The notes beneath the pieces were generated by a model. The model did no database searches. It was given only the letters and a program-made list of their open reading frames with translations, and was not told the origin of the DNA. From positions 169,785 through 233,784 of the forward strand of contig JXTC01000222.1 in assembly GCA_002914845.1 (NCBI GenBank): DNA of 64,000 nucleotides, read 5' to 3'. The DNA is from Trema orientale (taxonomy: Eukaryota; Streptophyta; Magnoliopsida; Rosales; Cannabaceae). Positions within the stretch are counted from its first letter, which is position 1. Each line of letters begins with the position of its first letter. Of the stretch, positions 51,321 through 60,680 are shown in pieces. The translations under genes and the position numbers were made by a program.

Positions 51321-51593
51321 CAGCGCAAGATTTCGACCTTAGTGTTAATTACCCGATTCAAAAATTGGGTAACTCAAACCTAATGCGATTTTTCACCCTT
51401 ATCTGCAAACTTTATGATCCAAGACTCAGAATTCAACCCTCAAACACTCAATATCTCAACAAAATCATGAAAAGTTCATCATACATATTATATCTAAACC
51501 CTAGAAATCCAAATAGGTAAAGATATCATAAAATAGAGATATGCATGATTATCCTAAGTAATTTAACATGATTTCCTGCGCTCTGATACTACT

Positions 51594-52099
51594 TGTTAGA
51601 GTTACATAACAGATTATTAAACCAAATATAATTCTAAGATCTATCATGCCAAATTGTCAGGAAAAGATTTGTTGAGAGAAACATGTAATTAACCTGAATC
51701 CATTGAGTTTGACAGCAAAGGATAAGATCACGTAAGCGGAAGCAATCAATTAATTAGAGCCTGAAAGTAGAAGGTCTTCCGCAACCAGAATACTCTATAC
51801 ATACTCAATGGAATCTCTCTCTATTAATGGAGGTAGAGGAGAAGAGCACATGTTTTATTTGGCTTGGGGACCAAAATCCTGTAGTTATGTCTTTATATGC
51901 TAGTAGTCAATAGAGACCTCATCAATTCTTATTGGACTAGGATTAGATAACGACACATTACAGAGTCCACACTAAATAGGTGACTTCCTGAGCCCTCAAT
52001 TAGATCACTTAATAGCCCTACTTAATTAGACAGCCCCAATATTATATAATTGTTATAAAAACTGTGGCCTATAAATTAGCTTACACGAGTAACCCAACA
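51594..52099 (-). repeat. 5' LTR of the minus-strand Copia element
   Basis: 506 bp. The adjacent minus-strand GTAGTATCAGAGC (about 51578-51591) is the primer-binding site. Confidence 0.85.
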
Positions 52100-52419
52100 G
52101 TTGCTACTATACTTCTATTTTATTTTATTTTTTGAAAGTGCTACTATACTTTTTGTTAATTCTTAATGAACTTCCCTTTTTCTGAGCTTAAAAAATAATA
52201 AATAAATAAATAAGGAGGAAGTTTTGATAAAAGGCAGAGGCAATTGTATTTCTGTGTTTTAAGGAGTATATTAAGACAAATACCACTTATATGGGACTCT
52301 AAGAAAAGTCTATAGAATACACAACTCCCAGGCTTAATAATTGCTATCACTCAACTACCATTAACGTACATAAATTGGGAATAACCTAAGAGCAATACAA
52401 AAGAAAACCAGGTGGTGCT
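52100..52419. other. Spacer, no gene recognised
   Basis: AT-rich sequence between the Copia 5' LTR and a small foldback element. A short direct repeat ('gctactatactt') recurs at about 52102 and 52140; nothing else was recognised. Confidence 0.4.
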
Positions 52420-52585
52420 TTACATCGTATGATGTGTCAGTATGTTGCTCACTGATTATAATTATATTTCAGATGTGATTATAATTATATTTCAGATGTG
52501 ATCAACGTGAAACTCAGTTTATTGATTATAATCAGTCAATAACAAATTTACATCTCACGTGGCATTAGGAAAAAGTGGTACACAA
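52420..52585. mobile_element. Small foldback element (MITE-like), copy 1
   Basis: Arms at 52431-52465 and 52521-52568 are inverted copies sharing GATGT-----GTT-TTG-CTGATTATAAT. The centre holds a 23-bp tandem duplication (GATTATAATTATATTTCAGA + TGT, starting at 52454 and 52477). A sister copy lies at 58632-58797. No protein is encoded; it is just downstream of the glucosyltransferase 3' end. Confidence 0.5.
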
Positions 52586-52669
52586 TATCATTGGTCATAA
52601 TCTAAACAAAAGTAAGTATATGCTATGTTGAACATACCTAATTGTTTTTAGGTCAAGAAGGAAAGGTTA

Positions 52670-52675
52670 TTTATT
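52670..52675 (-). terminator. Candidate polyadenylation signal of the glucosyltransferase
   Basis: AATAAA on the minus strand about 75 nt after the stop codon. It is a plausible near-upstream element, but such words are frequent in AT-rich DNA. Confidence 0.35.
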
Positions 52676-52748
52676 TTTTAACACCATAAATGGCAAAGAA
52701 ATTATTGGAATCTTCCGCTCAACAATGACAACATCATCACCTTTTAAT

Positions 52749-54141
52749 CTATCTAGTGATATGAGCAATGAAAGAATCCCACTCCAAACAACAATCTCCT
52801 CCTTCAGCGACAGATCGTTTTACCTTTTCACCCATTTCTGCAGCTGTCTTCCTCATACCTTCTCCTTCATCTGATGCCATTAATTTCCTCACAGCTTCAC
52901 TGATCATCGATGAAGTCACCAACTCGTCTCTTTGCCTCCATTCCCTTACTGCCACACCCACTTTGAGCACCTCTGTTATTAACAAAGCATTCATAGGTTG
53001 ATCTGACTGCATTGGACAAGCTGCTATGGGCACTCCCATACTTATGCTCTCCATACAAGAATTCCACCCACAATGACTCATAAACCCACCTATTGATGTG
53101 TGCGCCAAAATCTTTACTTGGGCCACCCATTCCCTCACTACCAATCCCATTCCCCTCATTCTTTTCTCAAACCCGTCTGGAAGGTGGGGTCTCCTCGCTT
53201 CTTCGTTACTCAAACTATTTACTTTATCTGCATCTCTTAATACCCAGATAAACTTAACCCCACTCTGCTCCAAACCGAGAGCAATCTCCTTAATATCTTC
53301 GTCAGAGAAAGTAAATATGGTTCCAAAAGAGATATACAGCACACTCTTTGGCTCTTGTTGATCTAGCCACTCCAACAACCACTTGTCTTGATCCTTGACG
53401 AGCTCCTTATTGGTTGTCATTAGGTGTAAGGGCCCCACTGCCCACATCTTCCTTTCTGATAAAATTTGGTCTATGAAAGTGCCTTCAATGGCTCTACAAG
53501 TGTTGTGAAGCTCTCCAGCTTTAAAATGTGACAGTCTTACTTGTGAAGCTATGAAATTTCTGACCACAGCTGATGGGAAACATGACTCCACTGAGGGAAG
53601 ATCATTTATTGGGATGATATTGTTGTCTCTTGGTTCAAAAGCTCCACGCCTAAAGGCTAAGCCAGCAAAAACAGAGATGCTAAGCTTCTGCGTTTGGTAG
53701 AGAAACGACATCCTGAACTACCGAAGCCATTAATGAATCATAGACAACGACAAGTCGTCTAGCGGAAGGAGAGAGTGCTTGTAGGAGGGCGGCGACCGGT
53801 TCGTGGAGGTGCGTGGAGACTTCGGTCCTGCGAGCTTGGTGTTCGGAGTTGCAGTTGGTTTTTGAGCTAGTAGTAGTAGTGTTAGGGGGAGAAATATCGG
53901 GTGAAAGTGAAACTGGGAAGTCGTGGAAATGGATTTTGGTCAAATGATGAAGAGGGTTTGAGGCTCGAGATTTGACCTGGGAATTGTGGACAGCTGAGCC
54001 AACGTAGTGGACTGGGATGTCGTATGATGAAACGACATGGGAGAATTGTAGGAGCAAGTTCATATGGCTTTGAGCTGGGTATGGAACCATTACCACCGCT
54101 ATTGATGATGATAAACACTGCTTCTCATGGAGAGTCGCCAT
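52749..54141 (-). pseudogene. Zeatin O-glucosyltransferase-like UGT (UGT93 type), one frameshift
   Basis: This is a family-1 glycosyltransferase that in its relatives moves glucose from UDP-glucose to the side-chain hydroxyl of zeatin, a storage form of the hormone, in the cytosol. The N-terminal part (ATG at 54139-54141, 153 codons) has VPYPAQSHMN with the likely catalytic His26 and VVVYDSLMASVVQDV with the likely partner Asp135. The C-terminal part (to 52749) has EWLDQQEPKSVLYISFGT, FIWVLRDADK and a full 44-residue PSPG box (52998-53129) from W-V-A-Q to SDQ with HCGWNS, and ends in SFIAHITR, as in zeatin O-glucosyltransferases. The two parts are in different frames; they meet near 53685, after PNAEA, where family members have about four more residues, so roughly 11 bases seem missing. 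Combined length, about 460, fits the intronless family. It is either a recent pseudogene or an assembly error; the rest looks intact. Confidence 0.85.
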
Positions 54142-54190
54142 TAATGAATTTGTTGTGGGTTTCTAATTTGTTTCTGTGTTGATAAGGTGG

Positions 54191-54200
54191 AAATATAAAT
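54191..54200 (-). promoter_or_regulatory. Candidate TATA box of the glucosyltransferase
   Basis: ATTTATATTT on the minus strand, about 50-60 nt upstream of the start codon. The spacing would allow a short 5' leader; no other core element was identified. Confidence 0.35.
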
Positions 54201-54504
54201 CTCGGTTCTCACGGGAAGTCGCTAGAGGAAGAGATAAAGCTTGATGAATAGGTTACAGGACAAGTAGTCCCATCCAAAAGACCTGTCCCGTCCTACCATT
54301 TTTCTTTTTCTATTTTTTTTTCAATTTTTCTTGGGATATCCGCTATATTTGGCTTCCGATTTTGCTAATATTCCACTTATTTTCCCACGACATACTGGCC
54401 ACAATATTTTTAATTGCAAAGTTGTTTGANAGTATCAATTTTCATAATATTATTTTGCAAAGTCTAAACTTCAGAATTTAAATTGTAGAACACCCAAACT
54501 TCAT
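54201..54504. other. Upstream region of the glucosyltransferase
   Basis: No repeat or second gene was recognised. One ambiguous base lies at 54430. This is the only stretch in the window likely to be a host promoter. Confidence 0.4.
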
Positions 54505-55440
54505 AATTTTTTTTTTTTTTTTTTTTTGAGAGAGAGAAAATTCTTTATTGTATTAAATTGTTTGCTACAAAATAGAAACAATCAGTTAGAAAATTTCCTA
54601 TTATAAAATAGCAGCGGCTATAGTAGGGGCGTCCCTACGTAAGGTCCCTATTTATATACCGTTTGATCGGAATCTATGGAGAATCTATTTATACACAGAT
54701 TCCCATCAAACAGTGTATAGACAGGGCCTTACATAGGGGCGACCCTACTGTAGACGCGCCCAAGTAAAATAAAGAAAATAATGCAGAATAAATTATGCAT
54801 AGTATGTGGACTGCTTGATTCTCAAAACAAAAAATAAGTGATAAGAACTACTACCATTATCTCTCAAGAGAGAGTTCGCATCACTAACATAGTAGTATTA
54901 ACTCCAGTGCTAGACAAATATAAATTCACCATGCCCACAATGAATATACAAACAGTTTCTACCAAAAGGCTAGTAAACTTAGAAGAATCACAGGATTCAG
55001 ATTTTCACGAAGTATAGCAGCAAGGATCCGTCCTTCATCATGTCGACGTATATCATCAATCCCAATAAAGTCCATCTTCATGAACAATACAACATCCATG
55101 ATGAAAATCTTCAAGATCTGAAACACAGAAGGTTCAGATCTATAATAAAACTACAGAAAAATAACAAAAATAAAATAAAATCTAAACAGATCTAAAATCT
55201 AATGGGACTAAACTCTTATGAGTATAATAAGCCTGTAGGAACAAAGACGTTTATATCAATGGAATGATTATTGAGTACAAAACTAGGAAATAAAAAACTT
55301 AGGAACTCCTACTGGATAGGGAGATCAACAGAGGATCTCCCTCTCCAGTTGGTTGAAATCAAGAGAAAAAGTAAATGTAGAAAAAGACGAAGTCTTCTGA
55401 GAGAGAATGGGGGTCTAGGGTTTATAATGTCAAAGATATT
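54505..55440 (-). mobile_element. Poly(A)-tailed retrosequence, source unknown
   Basis: On the minus strand the segment ends in ACAATAAAGAATTTTCTCTC and then a run of about 19 A (54508-54526 on the plus strand is T), i.e. an AATAAA-like signal about 15-20 nt before a poly(A) tail. Its other end (about 55430) opens with CTAGACCCCCATTCTCTCTC, like the 5' leader of a plant transcript. A short frame, MDVVLFMKMDFIGIDD onward, occurs near 55090 but matches nothing known to me. This is the form of a reverse-transcribed copy: a retrocopy of a host mRNA or a short LINE/SINE-type element. No clear target duplication was found. A foldback element interrupts it at 54614-54762. Confidence 0.45.
54614..54762. 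mobile_element. Small foldback element inside the retrosequence
   Basis: The inverted arms are about 60 bp: CTATAGTAGGGGCGTCCCTA at the left and the complement of CTACAGTAGGGTCGCCCCTA at the right, both continuing with CGTAAGG or TGTAAGG, CC-T--TATA, C-GTTTGAT-GGAATCT. The centre is short, so the whole can fold into one long hairpin. It lacks coding capacity and is MITE-like; the superfamily is not assigned. Confidence 0.65.
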
Positions 55441-55608
55441 TTAATAGCTATTATAGGGAATATTTTCAATGGGTATTTTTTTTTTTTTGGCTTTGACTAT
55501 GTTGAAAATGACTTGCAATAGCAAGTTAAATTTACCTATTTTCATTCCACTCTAAATTTCGTAGTAAATCCCTTCATTCCAATTCTCATTGACATAGGAA
55601 TGAGTTGC

Positions 55609-57587
55609 TGTAATAACCCAGTTTTTACAAGGTTAAAATTGTCTTTTGACCAGAAAAAAAGAAAAAAAAATTTAAAGACCCGACTCTTCCTCTCTCTCTC
55701 CCCCTCTCTGTATCTCACTCTCTCTCTGTTTCTCACCCACGGCCGAAAAAAAATGGAAGCTGCCTCGCCGCCGCTCGCTTGTCATCCGACCACCAGGAAG
55801 CAGGCGGAGCTCGCCCAAGCCGCTACGAGTCGACGCCGACCAGTTGCGGAGCCGCCGGAGCAGCCACCGTGGCCGGAGAAGGAGGAGAAGCCGTTTGACC
55901 CATTTTCGATTTTTTCGTCACCGGCGAAGATTCCAGCCGCTATTTCGCCTAAAACTGGTCCCGTTGGATTCATATCGTCACAAGGATCGTCAAGGTATAT
56001 ATATCTCAACTTCATTTTATCCGGATCAAAAGATGCTATTTTTGAGTATTTTGAGTTTTGAATTTTAGTTTTAGATCTGACCGTTGGATTGTATTTTTGA
56101 CCTCATTTTTGGAATGTACTTGGAAAATGGAGAAGTTTGATATATATATTATGTTGCTTGGTGATCGACATAAAAATCGAGATCGGACGGTCCCGATTTC
56201 GTCTCGTTTTGCGTACCACCAGTCCGGTGTGGACCCGGACCTAAATTAGACAAGTTATATATCTAACCTAGCTATTTTGGGTGCTAGGAATTCAATGAAG
56301 AAGTCCGTTTACGGAATTAAAACTCCGGTGAGAAGTTAGTTTTTCGCAAGAAGACGATCGAGGGCTCGAAATTGGTTCCCGACCCTCCGGGTGATCGTCA
56401 TCTATGCCTCGAGGACCCGATAGCGTGGTATCACTATTCCGGTCGAGGTAGGGACTCAATTACTTCTGTTTTATATCGTTTTCGAATAAAACTTATTTTC
56501 TGTAATATATATAAACAAATGTGATTTTTAGACGATTTAAATATCTGTGATGAGAATTGATTGTGTGATGTATATACTGTATTGCTCTGAGAATTTGCTG
56601 TGTGCAGGTTATTTTGGATATATCAAAATAGGGTCGTTATGCTGCCCATTTTTCTATAAAACCCTATTATGCATGTTTTACCGAAAAATCATAGTACAGT
56701 TGTTTTTACACTTCAGTTCTGTATTGCACGTGTCATAGAATCATACATGAGCACCTTCTGATTACCTCCCCATTTGGCAGGCGTAGGCAATTCGATTGCC
56801 CCTCCAGATTTGGTAGGCGACACATGGGTATTCCCTCCGGGTATGGACTTTGGTGTCAGGCAGGCTGTTAGGTATGCTTAGTGCCATCATCCTGAGTTCC
56901 ACAGATGAGAGGATGAGAGCTCATAGGTATGGATTAATTTGTGTCATGTGCATATGGATTGATGGTTTTGATTACACTGTTTTATATATATATATATGAA
57001 TTTCCGGTTTGGATTATATATATATATGTGGGTATGTTTTTGGATTTGAACTAACCATGCAGGATATTCCATCACTTAAATATTTTCGATCGAGGTAATT
57101 GCTTTCCTACTGGGCATTGTATGCTTACCCCCCTTATTCCCTTCCTCAGGTGGTGTTCAGTGCGATCTTGGTGATGAAAAGGAGTAAGAGACCATCTTGA
57201 CTGTAGTTCGTATCTTAGTAATGCTAGAAGTCTACTATTGTGGTATTTGGACTATTTGAGATTTTGTATTAGCATTAAACCAAGATTACTACTTTCTAAT
57301 TTGTCTGTGGACTTATGTATGCCATTCTGGGATTTAACTTCTTATTGTGAGTGATGATAATGCTTGGACTTCTATTTGATTTCACGTTTTCTAAATTATT
57401 ATTCAGTCTATGTTTAGTGGTGTATACGAATTGTGGGAGAGGTTCACGGGATGAAATTCTAAATATTTTATTATAATGGACTGTTTACAAAACTAAAACA
57501 TTTTAGACATTTTTCAAATAAATCAAGGAATTTCCCATCTTTGTGAAATTCCCCTTCTGCCACTGGCCCGGGTTTTAGGTCGTGACA
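55609..57587 (+). mobile_element. Solo long LTR with GTTGC target duplication
   Basis: A 1979-bp LTR fossil begins TGTAATAACCC and ends GGTCGTGACA, flanked by a perfect GTTGC duplication (55604-55608 and 57588-57592). It is collinear with the LTRs of long-LTR elements 1 and 2: a CT-rich tract, a GC-rich segment, the 'acaagttatatatctaacctagctatttt' area (about 56250), the GGTCGAGGTAGGGA block (about 56440), the GGTAGGCGACACATGGG area (about 56812) and the CCTCAGGTGGTG block (about 57146). It defines the true ends of the family. As expected for a solo LTR no primer site follows. The GC-rich part (55750-56000) opens a frame of about 150 codons that looks like chance coding in GC-rich leader sequence. 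Confidence 0.8.
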
Positions 57588-57695
57588 GTTGCTAGAATGA
57601 TTTTTTAAAGAAAAAATTTGAACCAAATCAAAATAATTCAATTGAGCTGTTTATTAGATTAATGTAATTGTGAATTTGACCTCATATCTCAATGT

Positions 57696-58291
57696 CTGTT
57701 AACGTGTTTTTTTACACGTTTTTCCAATCAAAGGAAAATAATAAAAGCTTCCTTGATTCATGCATACCGAGTAAAAAATGCGTATAGGCTGTGTATCTAT
57801 TATGGTAAGTTTTGGCTAGAAAACGTGTAAAGGGTTGGTAAGCCTCAACTATAAATAGGGACCTATTCTCTCATTGTTTTTCATCCCAATATCAAAGAAG
57901 TATTTTAATGTTTTCTCTTCTCTACTTAAAAGTCCTTTTTATTCTCTTTGTATTTTCTTAGGAGTGTTTTCTTAAGTATAGAGAGGTGTAAGCTCTCTTA
58001 TTGTTCAAAGAGTAGTAGTAAAAGGTGTAAGTGAGAAAATACTTATAAGAGTGCTTGAGTGTTTTTGGGATCATTGGGTGGAAGAGAGAAAGCTGTATGA
58101 TTGTAAAAAATTTTCATATAGTGGAAGTCTTTTCTGGAGAGTAGTGGTTTTTCTCCTAATTTGAGAGTTTTCTACTTAAATTCTTGTGTTGTGGTGATTG
58201 TTTCAATTCCCTATTTTATTTTTCATTATTATGATATTCGTTAAAGTGAAATCCTGGGAGTGACAAATTTGAGGCGGTCAGATTCCTAACA
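57696..58291 (+). mobile_element. Copia-type LTR fragment (Tork-like)
   Basis: The segment has LTR architecture: TGTTAACGTG at the left, CTATAAATAGGGACCTATTC (a TATA box, about 57849), a transcript-like part with GTGTAAG repeats, then ACTTAAATTCTTGTGTTGTG and TGATATTCGTTAAAG, a combination seen near the 3' part of Tork-type Copia LTRs, and TTCCTAACA at the right. No primer site, internal region or target duplication was found, so this is a solo or partial fossil LTR, family by recollection of pattern only. Confidence 0.4.
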
Positions 58292-58631
58292 TTATCAACC
58301 AAACACTACTGATTTGGGTAGAGAGTTGGCCAAGAGGATGTTGATGACTCTCAACAGCACAGCGAAGATGACCGAGAAAATAGAGTTCGTCCCAATATAT
58401 ATGAACTTCACTATTACTAACGATGTCAATCAAAAGAAGTTTCGGTTTTTATAATGCAAATGAAGATGTAAATACAATCGATGCCCATTTGTTTTCTAGG
58501 ATTTGAATTATGTGATCAAATCTTAATCGTACAAATTGTTGTTTTGTGGTACTGTTAATTATTCTATACTATTTTTATTTTGTGAAAGCTTTTGGGTTTT
58601 GAGAATTATTATATCATGATAAATTTAAAAC
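58292..58631. other. Spacer, no gene recognised
   Basis: About 340 bases. The moderately complex stretch 58300-58445 does not match any family I recognise; the rest is AT-rich. Confidence 0.35.
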
Positions 58632-58797
58632 AATGCTATAAAGTACAAATGGTGTTCAGTATCACATGATATGGCAGTCTGTTATTGAGAGATTATAATT
58701 AATAAATTGGGTCCCATATGGACCTATCTAAAATTAAATTATAATCACTTAGTAACAGACTAACAAATTTAAAACAAGATATGATGTCTCATAACAT
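58632..58797. mobile_element. Small foldback element (MITE-like), copy 2
   Basis: Inverted arms at 58660-58702 and 58736-58785 share AGTCTGTTA-T-AG-GATTATAATT. The arms carry the same GATTATAAT core and ATGATG/ACATCAT ends as copy 1 at 52420-52585, so both belong to one family. Confidence 0.5.
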
Positions 58798-58847
58798 TAT
58801 TCGAAATTTAACGTACTGTCTATTATTTTTATTTTTTGGCTTTTAAA

Positions 58848-59160
58848 GAAATTAGGGGCTTATAGAAATATGACCAAATTTTGGGCCTAATTTCAATAAA
58901 TGTCTCTTTATCAAATATTATAGTAAAATATTCAGTATATATGCATATATACTAAGCGTAAAATTTTATATACCAAGTATAAAAAATTATATACCCAGTG
59001 CATTTTAGTACAGTAACTAAATTAGTAGATATGTGTATCTACCAAGTATAAAAATATATATACTTAGACATTTAGCTATAAAATTTTAAAAAATGACATT
59101 TTCTTAATCAAATTTAAAATTTTGGTCATCCACCTAAATTTCTCAAGAAATTATCTAATA
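58848..59160. mobile_element. Possible short MULE-related foldback element
   Basis: The left part reads GAAATTAGGGGCTTATAGAA then ATGACCAAATTTTGGGCC; the right end, read in complement, gives GAAATTTAGGTGGATGACCA then AAATTTTA, a weak terminal inverted repeat. Between them are TATATACCAAGTATAAAA units like the iterated motif of relics A and B, and the left end resembles the complement of their tails. It may be a small relative of that family. Confidence 0.3.
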
Positions 59161-59327
59161 TTATAGACAATATTAAAAACCCATCTCTTTTTTTTTTTTT
59201 TCAAACCAGCCAAATATAATAGTCATTAGCTACCTATTTACAAACATATCCTCATACTTCCCTTTAATCTGCTAATGGCCAAAGTCGTTGAATAGTGAAA
59301 AATAGTAGCAAGGACAAGTATATATAT

Positions 59328-59773
59328 TGTTGGACTTTTGGCCCAAATTCCTATTGGGCGCCCATAGTTGGTGCATGGCCCAATTGGAGTAAATTACGTA
59401 TCAGATAAGATATTTGAGTGGAATATCTGATAGACCTCTATTAATTAGGGATTTTTTTCTTATTCTTTAGGGATATGGGAATATCCTTATTTGAATAGAT
59501 AGGATACGTACGCTCTCAATTTAATTCATTAATTGACAGGTTTGAGTACGGTACAGAAATAATACGCTCTCTCCTCTCTCTCTCTCTACCTAAAGAATTC
59601 TAGTGAATGCTCTTGAGTAGTGGAATCTGTGGTGATTATTTTTGTAACGCCACTAACTGCGAGCGATTAAATAAGGAGTCTTTCTACAACGGACGTGAGG
59701 CACCAAGGCGATTCCTATACCGGCGGTAGGTTTGAGGATTCATCCAGTACTACTGCCAACCACGCTTCCGACA
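59328..59773 (+). repeat. 5' LTR of the right-end Copia element
   Basis: 446 bp. A GGCCCAAATTCC-ATTGGGC inverted repeat lies near its start. The assignment of its 3' edge rests on the adjacent primer site, as the partner LTR is outside the window. Confidence 0.65.
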
Positions 59774-60239
59774 TTAGTATCAAAGCGGCTGTTGGTGGGC
59801 TCCGTTCTCCATTGGAAAAAGGCTAAGGAGGGAGGTACATGAACTCTTAAACCAAAGACACCATGATATGCCATGTTTTTTGGTTTTTATAGTTCTAGAT
59901 ATTATTGGTCGTGATTTTTTAATATGTGATAGACTGTTGTGTATATGTTCTATCATAAAAATTTGGAAATCGTTTGATGTATGGTTTGAGAGATTTTTTA
60001 AGTCAAAGTCGTTTTACCCGAATGTTTGACTGTATTTTTCGATCGCATAGTTGCCTGATTGGACTTGATTTTTATTTTTTTGGGAATCTATGTGAAATTA
60101 TCTTTCCAACTATATATAATATGTATTTTTTGGAATTTTATTTGGGGAGATATGATTTTCAGAATTTTACGTCATATCTGTAAATATTTTTTCCTATTTT
60201 AGCAACTTGTTTTCGAATCACACTCTCTCCGGGAGAGAG

Positions 60240-60680
60240 TGTGTCTCACTCGCCACTGTAACGGCAGAGTTGGAAGTAACGAGGCATGTCACTAGAATGA
60301 GAACAACGAGACGAGTACGGTGGACACCGCTGTGATTCGGTATCGGCGACGGAATACGGCTCGTGGAGAACACACGCCAGTGTGGCGCGTATGAGCACCT
60401 GGCACCATTCGGTGCCAGGCCAGCAGCTTCTGGGCCGCGCCTGTGAGCAATGGCCCAACTCTCCAGTCGGGCTCAGGGCCCCTGGGCTGCCCCTGTGCAC
60501 GCGGGCCTAAGGCCCAGCAGCGCCCTTGAGGGGTTGCCAGCCACTGGGCAGGGCACAGTTGCGCTGGCCCAGGCCCAATGCCCAAGCGCTGGCCACTGGG
60601 CCGCGCCTGTGGGCACAGGCCGAAGGCCCAGCAGCCTAGGCGCTGGCCACTAGGCCGTGCCTATGGGCACTGGGCACAGC
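60240..60680 (+). repeat. GC-rich repeat block in the Copia leader
   Basis: About 440 bases of high GC stand out in AT-rich surroundings. From about 60430 the block repeats the words GGCC-AAGGCCCAGCAGC, GCGCTGGCCACT-GGCCG and GCCT-TGGGCAC with a period near 50 (clearest at 60571-60616 and 60622-60670). The words are self-complementary (GGGCC, TGGGCA, GGCCGAAGGCC), so the RNA could form many alternative hairpins. Frames crossing it are low-complexity and not genes. Confidence 0.7.

Larger units (their letters stand above)
45490..52099 (-). mobile_element. Minus-strand Ty1/Copia element
   Basis: This Copia fossil has 3' LTR 45490-46001 and 5' LTR 51594-52099 (about 510 bp each, about 90 percent alike by eye). 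On the minus strand the LTR begins TGTTGGGTTACTCGTG; the primer site GTAGTATCAGAGC follows at about 51578-51591, and the purine tract AAGTGGGAGAT precedes the 3' LTR. Parts in minus-strand order: a leader of about 1.2 kb with hairpins and a GC-rich palindrome cluster, gag (50.34-49.56 kb, zinc knuckle CFFCKKAGHMKKEC), protease region (MDTGTTTHIS, about 49.55 kb), the WHKRLGHIS pre-integrase domain (about 49.12 kb), integrase (49.0-48.3 kb), reverse transcriptase (48.14-47.07 kb, with WIFKTKRNSKGNIERYKARL) and RNase H (about 47.0-46.5 kb). The polyprotein is broken in several places. It resembles the Tnt1-94-like group. No exact target duplication is visible. Confidence 0.8.

Noticed and set aside
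51134-51520. Frames through the palindrome cluster
   Set aside because: Open because of GC-rich repeats; no domain, and they run through the leader of a Copia element.
55600-56061. Frame of 153 codons rich in Pro, Arg and Glu
   Set aside because: It lies in the GC-rich leader-like part of a solo LTR and crosses the LTR start; no homologous frame is kept in sister LTRs.
60246-60653. Frames on both strands through the GC-rich block
   Set aside because: Low-complexity translation of a tandem GC-rich repeat in a Copia leader.
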